In this document: in pieces, positions 57,165 to 64,000 of the stretch
How positions within the stretch are numbered: position 1 is the first letter of the stretch
Layout: the number at the start of each line of letters is the position of its first letter
Assembly: GCF_014076845.1 (NCBI RefSeq)
Contig: NZ_JACGUT010000077.1
Location: forward strand, 62,001 to 126,000
Source of the DNA: Colwellia sp. MB3u-41
GTDB lineage: Bacteria; Pseudomonadota; Gammaproteobacteria; Enterobacterales; Alteromonadaceae
Length of the DNA stretch: 64,000 nt
Direction: 5' to 3'
Notes under the pieces: generated by a model
Databases searched by the model: none
Told to the model about the DNA's origin: nothing
Seen by the model: the letters and a program-made list of their open reading frames with translations, nothing else
Made by a program: the position numbers and the translations under genes

Positions 57165-57656
57165 TTAGCTTGTTAGCATACTGATACGTTCTTGGGCATA
57201 TTGATGCAATGAAATAACATCAATTTTTATCTTTGCAGATAAATCGCTCTCTACTTTCATACGTTCAAAATCAAGTTTCATACGCTCATTTTTGGCAAGT
57301 TTCTTTCTTGCATCAAGAATAGGCATATGTTTAATTTTATCATAAAGCTCAAAGATTGCAGGAAACTCTGCTGACAAACCACTGCTCAACTTTAAAGAAT
57401 CGAGCAATACACTCAATCGCCAACAACCCTCAGCGATATCACATTGCTCTTCTTTCATTGCGTGAGCAATAATAACCACACTGCTGAGAATTTTACTATC
57501 GTGTTTTGCTAGCGCTACTTTTCTATCTTGCTCTGCCTGCTTTATTTTTACGGTTTGCTTTTTTAGTTGAGTTAATAATTTCACTGTATAAAAAACAAGC
57601 GCAGCAATAATCATTACTCCACCAACAATTGCATAAAACCAAGTGCTTAAAAACAT
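57165..57656 (-). CDS. DUF2489 family membrane protein
   Basis: 163 residues: one N-terminal membrane helix (WFYAIVGGVMIIAALVFYTVKL), then a mainly helical, charged cytoplasmic part containing CDIAEGCWRLSVLLD. Proteins like this often sit between yihI and hemN in gammaproteobacteria, and this order is kept here: it starts 9 bp after yihI ends. Function unknown. Confidence 0.85.
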   Translation of the reverse strand: MFLSTWFYAIVGGVMIIAALVFYTVKLLTQLKKQTVKIKQAEQDRKVALAKHDSKILSSVVIIAHAMKEEQCDIAEGCWRLSVLLDSLKLSSGLSAEFPAIFELYDKIKHMPILDARKKLAKNERMKLDFERMKVESDLSAKIKIDVISLHQYAQERISMLTS

Positions 57657-57665
57657 AATAAAACC

Positions 57666-58250
57666 TTATTCGAATTCTGATAGATTGCTATTGTCAAATT
57701 TGTCCCAAAGATCATCTCCAGATTTTGCTTTACTTGTTGTCACAGATGATTCATCTTCATCTTCATCTTCTAAGCCAAGTAACTCACGTAATTGCTGATG
57801 ACGTTCCATTTTTTCGTTGAAGTAATCAACGTCTTCATTACTTAGTGAGATATCTTCATCTTGTTGCGCAAGAATACTCTGTAAACGCGTATCTTCTTCA
57901 ATAGCGAATAGCTCTTGCTCTAAAGAGGTGTCGGGTTCAACAACACGAATAGCCGCGATAGGAGAGGTAACAGCTTTCCCTTTATTTTTGGCTTTAAAAG
58001 GTTGTGTCGCTGCTTTAATAGGAACGCCCAGATCAATCAGTTTTTTACTACCAATACGTGGATCTTTATTTTCTGCTGGTGTTTGAGATTCCTTACCTGC
58101 ATCAAAGGCTTCTTTCTGGCGATTACCTGCTTGCTTGCCTGTTTTTTTCTTTGGTTTTCTATCAACAGGAACTATGGCTTTTTTCTTATCATCTTTTACT
58201 GCGCCGATAGAGCCAGTGCCTTGTTTTCTAGATTTTTTGTTACGAGACAT
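57666..58250 (-). CDS. yihI: Der GTPase-activating protein YihI
   Basis: 194 residues. Basic N-terminus (MSRNKKSRKQGTGSIG, KPKKKTGKQAGNRQKEA) and acidic C-terminal half (LLGLEDEDEDESS) as in E. coli YihI, which stimulates the GTPase Der in ribosome assembly. Likely disordered at the N-terminus. First gene of a yihI-DUF2489-hemN series. Confidence 0.88.
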   Translation of the reverse strand: MSRNKKSRKQGTGSIGAVKDDKKKAIVPVDRKPKKKTGKQAGNRQKEAFDAGKESQTPAENKDPRIGSKKLIDLGVPIKAATQPFKAKNKGKAVTSPIAAIRVVEPDTSLEQELFAIEEDTRLQSILAQQDEDISLSNEDVDYFNEKMERHQQLRELLGLEDEDEDESSVTTSKAKSGDDLWDKFDNSNLSEFE

Positions 58251-59033
58251 AAAATAATTTCGTTTGTAAATTCAATCGTTGTATTTTACGTTATATTGTG
58301 GCAAACAGCGATAGCGTTTTCATGATTAATCTTCAGGCATAAAAAAACGATGAACAAGTCATCGTTTTCGTAAATTTTAAGTGGTTATCCTAACCTATTA
58401 GCAATTCCATTTAAGCTCTAACGTATTATTATTTTTTATGTTGCGTTAAATACTTAATTTATTTTTTTATTGGTCATCATGACACTTTATTTGGCTGTCC
58501 GTATGGGTCGTATAGACCTAAATATCAACAATCATCCTGATAGTAACTTAATCATCCGTATTTTTATAAAGGTAACTTTCTACTAAGAGAAGGTTAAATG
58601 CTTTCCATGCAGTTCAATCCATATTGTTATTTGGCTACAAAGTAGCTGAGCAATACTTTACCTTAGTTTGTAAAAGCCGCAAGTTATAAATACATGTTTA
58701 TTTACATCTTATTAATTAAAAAATCTTAATTCATTGTTTTTTAATGCTATTAATATTTTTATAAGTTAATGAATGGTAAGAATAGTTATTCTTTATGGCT
58801 TATGTCTTACAAATGTAGTCATGTATGTAGTACGCATTTTTGTTGGCTTTATATACGAAATTCTTCGTTTAATGGTCGGGCAACCGAACAAATAAGTAAA
58901 AATATAGTGTTATATACGGCTGTATATCTTTATGGTGTGAGGGATTTTAGATAAGAAAATACGAAAGAAAAAACTAAGCAGAATAAAAAAATTCAACTTA
59001 GTTTGTCTAGGGCATGATTAAGACAGGGGAAAA
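58251..59033. other. gene-free region upstream of yihI
   Basis: About 780 bp. A 61-codon frame at 58769-58954 has no recognisable family and no good ribosome site. The hairpin at 58344-58368 is listed separately. Otherwise AT-rich with nothing recognised. Confidence 0.5.
58344..58368. terminator. hairpin resembling a bidirectional terminator
   Basis: AAAACGATGA (58344-58353) pairs with TCATCGTTTT (58359-58368) around a 5-nt loop, flanked by A and T runs. No gene clearly ends here: the VOC gene ends 670 bp away on the right and yihI starts on the left. Confidence 0.5.
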
Positions 59034-59564
59034 CTAATCTAGCTCGTGTAACCAAGCAGCATGTTTTGGTGCTACTTTGGTTTCTGCCCATTCTGAAATC
59101 ATTAAAGGAGCAACTTTTTTAAGTTCTGTCATTTGTTCAATTGAACCGGTATTTGCAGCCAATTCTAATCGATGGCCACTTGGGTCAAAGAAATAAATAG
59201 ATTTAAATACGCCATGGTTTACGGGACCTAGCACATCAACCCCCTTGGCTTGGAGCTCTGCTTTGGCTGATACTAAAGCATCAATATCTTCCACTTCTAA
59301 CGCTATATGTTGAACCCACGTAGGGGTATTTTCATCTCGACCCATAGCTGGAGAGTTAGGGATTTCAAAAAAAGCTAACACGTTACCCATACCAGCATCT
59401 AAAAATATATGCATATAAGGGTCGGGTGCTTTTGTCGATGGCACTTCATTTTCAGCAATCGCTACAGTTAGCTCCATGTTTAAATGTTCTTTGTACCAAT
59501 CAACGGTTACTTTTGCATCAGCACAACGATAAGCGACGTGGTGAATTCGTTTCATTTTGATCAT
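59034..59564 (-). CDS. VOC family (glyoxalase/dioxygenase superfamily) protein
   Basis: 176 residues with two beta-alpha-beta-beta-beta modules of the vicinal oxygen chelate fold. Metal ligands are suggested by His in IHHVAYR, His in WVQHIALEV and Glu in GHRLELA. Members include extradiol dioxygenases, glyoxalases and resistance proteins; which one this is cannot be told. AGGA stands seven bases before the ATG at 59564. Monocistronic. Confidence 0.85.
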   Translation of the reverse strand: MIKMKRIHHVAYRCADAKVTVDWYKEHLNMELTVAIAENEVPSTKAPDPYMHIFLDAGMGNVLAFFEIPNSPAMGRDENTPTWVQHIALEVEDIDALVSAKAELQAKGVDVLGPVNHGVFKSIYFFDPSGHRLELAANTGSIEQMTELKKVAPLMISEWAETKVAPKHAAWLHELD

Positions 59565-59690
59565 TTTAAATTCCTAGTCTTCTATTTTTTAAACAATAAG
59601 ACAATTTTTACACAAGGTAACTTTTGTTACTAGTTTTCTGTTTTTTAATGAATAACTATTTTTGCTGCTTTTGTGGCAAAAAATTTACAG

Positions 59691-61508
59691 TTAATTTATA
59701 CAGCGCCACTTTTTGCTGAGCGCATGGTCGACTTCAGTAATAGCAATGGCGGCTAAAGGAGAATCAATAAACATAATCTCATTGGTTATTAATTGATCGT
59801 CCCGGAAATAGTGGCAAGTTACCTGAGTATTTTCTGGCAAATGCTCAGCAAGTTGTTGTAATGATTTTTCACTAACTTGTATATTATTGACAGAGACCAA
59901 AATGTCATTTACCGCTAAGCCAGCTTGAGCTGCAGGCGATTTCTCAATAATTTGAGTTATTTTCACTCCTAATGGCAATGTTTTATATTGAGCGCCAAGG
60001 TAAGGTGAATACACATCATTTCCCGTCGTCTCTAAACTATTAAGGTGTTTGAATTTTTGTGCGGTAAATGCAATACCTACTTGTTTAAGTAAGGGGGTTA
60101 AGTTAACACGTTGAGCATTGTAGAGTAAGTCATGAAAAGATGAGGTAATATCGTCATTACATAGGATATTTGCAATATTAATAAAGTCTTCTTCGCAGGT
60201 ACCCATTTGGGTTCTGCCAAAATGTAGCCATAATTCACGCATTAACGTGTCTAAACTATGGACACCTGCTGATTTTTCACGAATAGTTAAATCTAGCCAA
60301 AGCGCAATTAAAGACCCTTTAGTGTAGTAACTTACAATATTATTAACTGCATCAGGCCCCTGTTGATAAAACTTGGTCCAAGTATCGTAACTTGAAGCAG
60401 TGACACTTTGTTTGAGTTCACCTTGACCCCTATAAACACGTGTAGCTGTTTTTGAAAGTTGTTTCAGATAGTCATCAAAGCTGATTAACCCCGTACGAAA
60501 TAATGAAAAATCATCATAATAAGAAGTGATCCCTTCATATGCCCACAGTTGTGTCGTGTGAACTTCCTGTTGTAAATTGTAAGGTCTAAATTCTTTGGGC
60601 TTAATTCGACAAATATTCCAAGCATGAAAGTATTCGTGTGAACATAAGCTTAAAAATGTTTGATAATTCTCTGTTGTTTCATCAGGCTTATTAGGGTTTG
60701 GTAAATCGAAACGACTGGCTTGTAAAACAGTTGAATTTTTATGTTCAAGCCCTCCAAATCCGCTACCTAATAAATGAGTAATAAACCAGTATTCTTTAAA
60801 AGGGGCTTCTTTAAACAAATTAATATGATGCTGACAAAGCTTAGCAATATCTACTTTTAGGCGCTCTCGATCACCAAAATGTTGGCTAGTAAAGACTAAG
60901 TGATGAATAACACCTTCGACAACAAATTCGAAAGCATCAAAGTTACCAATAGCGACAGGGCAGTCAATCAGCTCCTGGTAATCTTCAGCAATATAAACAC
61001 CAAATTGGTATTTTTCAGTGTCTTTAGTGCGTGTTAAGCCTGTGGCAACTCGCCAATTACTTAACCAAGCAGATTGTTCTTTGGTTAATTTCGGTGGTAA
61101 TAAAATACTTAACTGACAGCCCTCATTTGGTAACTCTTGTACTTGTAAAAATGTAGAGCTACCATTAAAAAAGCCTCGTTCACTATCTAAATAAGCCGTG
61201 CGTACTGATAAATCGAATGCGAATACTTGATAACTTATTGTTGTGCTAGTGCTCGTCGCGGTAAATTGCCACGTTTGTTTGTCGGTTTTATTTAGGGGTA
61301 TATCTTTTATATTTGAAAAAATGTCTTGCTCACTATTATGAGCACTAATCTCAATGATGTTTTTAGCAAAGTCACGGATCATATAACTGCCAGGTAACCA
61401 AGCGGGTAAAGACAAGTGGTAATTTTTGCCAATTTTTGTGCTAAAAGAAAGCTCAACAGAGAATAAATGACTATTTAAATTTTCAGGAAATATCTGGTAG
61501 TGGATCAT
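59691..61508 (-). CDS. M61 family peptidase with PDZ domain
   Basis: 605 residues, glycyl-aminopeptidase-like. N-terminal beta domain (residues ~1-170), a zinc peptidase domain with SHEYFHAWN (HExxH) near residue 290 and a Glu-containing helix downstream (LWAYEGITSYYDD), and a C-terminal PDZ domain (PLGVKITQIIEKSPAAQAGLAVNDILVSVNN). There is no signal peptide, so it is probably cytoplasmic. In characterised relatives it cleaves N-terminal Gly or Ala. Confidence 0.92.
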   Translation of the reverse strand: MIHYQIFPENLNSHLFSVELSFSTKIGKNYHLSLPAWLPGSYMIRDFAKNIIEISAHNSEQDIFSNIKDIPLNKTDKQTWQFTATSTSTTISYQVFAFDLSVRTAYLDSERGFFNGSSTFLQVQELPNEGCQLSILLPPKLTKEQSAWLSNWRVATGLTRTKDTEKYQFGVYIAEDYQELIDCPVAIGNFDAFEFVVEGVIHHLVFTSQHFGDRERLKVDIAKLCQHHINLFKEAPFKEYWFITHLLGSGFGGLEHKNSTVLQASRFDLPNPNKPDETTENYQTFLSLCSHEYFHAWNICRIKPKEFRPYNLQQEVHTTQLWAYEGITSYYDDFSLFRTGLISFDDYLKQLSKTATRVYRGQGELKQSVTASSYDTWTKFYQQGPDAVNNIVSYYTKGSLIALWLDLTIREKSAGVHSLDTLMRELWLHFGRTQMGTCEEDFINIANILCNDDITSSFHDLLYNAQRVNLTPLLKQVGIAFTAQKFKHLNSLETTGNDVYSPYLGAQYKTLPLGVKITQIIEKSPAAQAGLAVNDILVSVNNIQVSEKSLQQLAEHLPENTQVTCHYFRDDQLITNEIMFIDSPLAAIAITEVDHALSKKWRCIN

Positions 61509-61667
61509 GGAGAAAACAACTAATTAAGGCAAAAGGTTATGCTTTAATGTAGCAGATATATGGAATGAAAACAGCAAAGCACCACTGAATATAGTGCTTT
61601 GAACCGACACACCTTCTTGAGCTAATGCGTGAAATAAAGTGACTTAAGCTCTGGGTGAAAATGAGGT

Positions 61668-62528
61668 TTACAGTAAAATCACTGTTTTTCCTTGATTTAA
61701 GCACACACGCTGCTCGGCGTGCATTCTAACGGCATGAGTCAAAGCTGTTGCTTCGATGTCGTGGCCACTATGAACCATTTGTTCTATGGTCAGGCTATGA
61801 TTAATGGCTTTGACTTCTTGAACAATGATTGGGCCTTCATCTAAATCACTTGTTATATAATGTGCTGTGGCGCCAATAACCTTAACCCCACGTTGGTGAG
61901 CCTGATGGTAAGGTTTTGCTCCTTTAAAACTGGGTAAAAAAGAATGATGAATATTAATGGCTCGACCTTGCCATTGTTGACAAAAATTATTGGATAAAAT
62001 TTGCATATATCGTGCAAGCACTAATAAATCTGTTTTATAACAGGTTAATAATTCTTGTAATTGGCTTTCTTGTTGCTCTTTTGTCGACGCGGTAATCGGT
62101 AAATGATGAAAAGGAATGTTATGCCAATTGACCAAAGCTTCGCAGTCTTGATGATTAGAAATAACCGCCGCTACATTGATGGGTAAAACTCCAGCCTTAA
62201 CTTTTGTTAGTAAAGACACCAAGCAATGATCGTCTTTAGAAACCGCAACAACAACCTTAGGAAAATTATCACGCGCTCTTAATTGAAAATTCATCGCCAG
62301 TGGCAGGGCTAATTCGGCTATTGCTTCGCGGAATTGTACAATTGAAACCGTTAAGTTTCTGTCGTCAAATGCGATACGCGAAAAAAAGGTGGCGGTATAG
62401 GGGTCACTGTACTGGGAGGTTTCTGTAATAAAAGCGCCATGTTGATAAAGGCTTTGAGAAACTTTAGCTAATACGCCTGAGGTATCAGGGCATTGCCAAG
62501 TTAAAATATAGTGATTAATGGGTTTCAT
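61668..62528 (-). CDS. purU: formyltetrahydrofolate deformylase
   Basis: Hydrolyses 10-formyl-THF to formate and THF, balancing one-carbon units and supplying formate for purine synthesis. About 286 residues from ATG 62528, which has GGAG upstream; the frame is open to 62582 but that start is not supported. An N-terminal ACT domain (ILTWQCPDTSGVLAKVSQSLY) and a formyl-transferase-like domain with the catalytic Asn-His-Asp set (INIHHSFLPSFKG, HYITSDLDEGPII) are visible. Confidence 0.95.
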   Translation of the reverse strand: MKPINHYILTWQCPDTSGVLAKVSQSLYQHGAFITETSQYSDPYTATFFSRIAFDDRNLTVSIVQFREAIAELALPLAMNFQLRARDNFPKVVVAVSKDDHCLVSLLTKVKAGVLPINVAAVISNHQDCEALVNWHNIPFHHLPITASTKEQQESQLQELLTCYKTDLLVLARYMQILSNNFCQQWQGRAINIHHSFLPSFKGAKPYHQAHQRGVKVIGATAHYITSDLDEGPIIVQEVKAINHSLTIEQMVHSGHDIEATALTHAVRMHAEQRVCLNQGKTVILL

Positions 62529-62640
62529 CCCTGACTCCAAAAAATAATGAATATGGAGCCAGTGTGACAGGTTTCTAATCAAGCAATTAGTTTATTGCGC
62601 TATAAGTTAAATTTTTATTAAATCTAAATAGCGGGCGAAA

Positions 62641-62895
62641 TTAATCGTCGCTCTTTTCACCAGAATTAGGCTGATGAACTTTATGAAAGTTCTTAATAAA
62701 AAGTGCTTCAACTTTTTCTCGGGCCCAAGGTGTTTTACGTAAAAATTTTAAGGTTGAATTAATACTTGGATCTTCGGTAAAGCATTTTATTTTTATTTGT
62801 TGGCTAAGGGCAGGGTAACCAAAATATTCAACGAGTTCGGTAACAAGCGCTTTTAAGGTGATGCCATGAAGAGGGTTGAAAGGTTGATTGTCCAT
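62641..62895 (-). CDS. VF530 (DUF2132) family DNA-binding-like protein
   Basis: 84 residues: [27 protein letters not shown]-like [34 protein letters not shown]. This is the VF530 family, small proteins with a fold like C-terminal helical DNA-binding domains; function unknown. It lies 59 bp upstream of purU in the same direction and may be co-transcribed. Confidence 0.9.
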   Translation of the reverse strand: MDNQPFNPLHGITLKALVTELVEYFGYPALSQQIKIKCFTEDPSINSTLKFLRKTPWAREKVEALFIKNFHKVHQPNSGEKSDD

Positions 62896-63055
62896 AAAGG
62901 TAAGTAGAATATTATTAATAAAAATATAAAACTATTTTATCAGATTAATTTTGAAGTTGCTTTCAAAAATTAAATGTAACAGGAAGTTGGCTCTAGCTTT
63001 TTGGAGTGATATGGTAATGTAATAAGATTGAATGATGAAGTAAGAGAGTTAGTGA

Positions 63056-64000
63056 GTGTTTAGATTAAAATTTTCCCACAAAATAATTATTGCTACTACC
63101 GTATTATTATTAATAGCCCTGTCAGCATCCACATCAATTAATTATATATTTTTGAAAGATAATACCCAAAAAAACCTTAATAATGCGATTGATGAAATAG
63201 GACGTTCTGTCTCTGGAAATATTGCTAATTGGTTAACGAACCGCTTACAAATAATTGATGCAGTGGCGCTAAATATAACTGATATTAATGATGATGAAGA
63301 AATTTTTCATGGGGTTCAACAAGCGGTAAAAGCGGGGAAGATGAAAAATACTTTTGTCGGACTCGCCAGTACTGGCAAATTTATTCTTGATGATCTCACG
63401 ATAAAACTTCCTGAAGGTTTTGATATTCGCCAGCGCCCTTGGTATTTATTAGCAAAAGCAGGGCGTAAGTCTTCTTTTACTGAAACTTACATTGATGCGA
63501 CGACGGATCAAAAAGTGTTAACTGCAGTCGCGCCTATTTTAAAAGATAATCAGTTTGTTGGGGCCGCAGGAGGGGATATTTTTCTAGATGAGATTTCATC
63601 TATTTTGAATGAAATTGATTTTCTTGATTTAGGCTACGCCTATTTAGTGACATCAAAAGGAAAAATATTAAGTCATCCTGATGATAAATATGTCGATAAA
63701 GATGTTAGTGAGTTATTGGGGCAATCACCGCCATTTCTGAGTGACTTAAATGAAATTAATAACAAGACCATTGTTTCCTTTATTCCCATTAAAGGTATTG
63801 AATCGGTTGATTGGTATGTGGGTGTTGTACTTGATAGCGAAAAAGCTTATCAACCTATGGTTAATTCTAGAAATATAGCAATTGTTGTCGTTATTGTGAG
63901 CCTTTTAGCAACAATCATTCTTTTGCATCTATTATTTAGTTATTTAATGAAGCCAATTCATACTTTAAACCTGGCTATAAAAGGTATTTCTCGAGGTGAT
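63056..64000 (+). CDS. Cache-domain methyl-accepting chemotaxis protein, 3' end outside window
   Basis: 315 visible residues, open to the right edge. Start at GTG 63056 (a GTG four bases earlier is closed at once by TAG). N-terminal membrane helix (IIIATTVLLLIALSASTSI), a periplasmic double Cache domain (DIRQRPWYLLAKAGRKSSFTETY, VAPILKDNQFVGAAGGDIFLDEI), a second helix (IAIVVVIVSLLATIILLHLLF) and the beginning of a HAMP domain (MKPIHTLNLAI). The dCache fold usually binds amino acids or other small metabolites. The signalling domain would follow beyond the window; a GGDEF output is the alternative. Confidence 0.88.
   Translation, partial: MFRLKFSHKIIIATTVLLLIALSASTSINYIFLKDNTQKNLNNAIDEIGRSVSGNIANWLTNRLQIIDAVALNITDINDDEEIFHGVQQAVKAGKMKNTFVGLASTGKFILDDLTIKLPEGFDIRQRPWYLLAKAGRKSSFTETYIDATTDQKVLTAVAPILKDNQFVGAAGGDIFLDEISSILNEIDFLDLGYAYLVTSKGKILSHPDDKYVDKDVSELLGQSPPFLSDLNEINNKTIVSFIPIKGIESVDWYVGVVLDSEKAYQPMVNSRNIAIVVVIVSLLATIILLHLLFSYLMKPIHTLNLAIKGISRGD

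Overview
The window looks like a chromosomal segment of a marine, AT-rich gammaproteobacterium of the Alteromonadales, most likely Colwelliaceae (Colwellia or Thalassotalea type). This is inferred from the gene families (PolA, GreB, UbiC/UbiA, PlsB, GlpE/GlpG, HemN, YihI, a large TonB receptor, many GGDEF proteins), the low GC content, and the abundance of c-di-GMP and chemotaxis proteins. No phage, IS element, integrase or CRISPR array was recognised.

Layout. 0-5.1 kb: a partial GGDEF/EAL protein, glutathione reductase and a chemoreceptor. 5.1-9 kb: polA, preceded by an AT-rich leader with two perfect DnaA boxes and followed by a candidate small RNA at the place where Spot 42 lies in enterobacteria and vibrios. 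9-10 kb: a two-gene operon (SPFH membrane protein plus Arc-like repressor) whose promoter carries a perfect tandem-palindrome operator. 10-25.8 kb: housekeeping and envelope genes: an M16 lipoprotein peptidase, a membrane-anchored XRE regulator, greB, a periplasmic cyclophilin, a DUF445 protein, an aromatic/aspartate aminotransferase, glpE-glpG, a FliL-like protein, ubiC-ubiA (with a partial duplication of the ubiA start between them), plsB and a NYN nuclease. 25.9-30.8 kb: a decaying stretch with a prepilin gene lacking a normal start codon, a receiver/degenerate-kinase protein, a heavily broken fatty acid cis/trans isomerase gene (cti) and a broken GFA-family gene.

30.8-36.1 kb: a molybdenum hydroxylase cluster read leftward (2Fe-2S subunit, molybdopterin subunit, XdhC-like and MocA-like maturation proteins, then a hydrolase). 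36.2-40.8 kb: a membrane GGDEF protein and a propeller-Y_Y_Y-GGDEF sensor split in two by a one-base frameshift. 40.9-48.5 kb: a TPR-sulfotransferase, a TonB-dependent receptor, a BCCT transporter and a MarR regulator. 49.3-53.6 kb: a MacB-like efflux/export operon (membrane fusion protein, ATPase, two permeases). 54.3-54.85 kb: tRNA-His followed downstream by five tandem units that each contain the 3' end of the tRNA, organised as a 180-bp higher-order repeat. This resembles the E. coli tyrT/rtT repeats and is the most unusual structure here. 55-64 kb: DUF1285, hemN, DUF2489, yihI, a VOC protein, an M61 peptidase, purU, a VF530 protein and a partial Cache-domain chemoreceptor cut by the window edge.

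The main functional themes are c-di-GMP and chemotaxis signalling, membrane lipid and quinone synthesis (plsB, ubiC, ubiA, the dead cti), envelope transport, and DNA, RNA and haem housekeeping. Family names come from reading the translated sequences; no database search was run.
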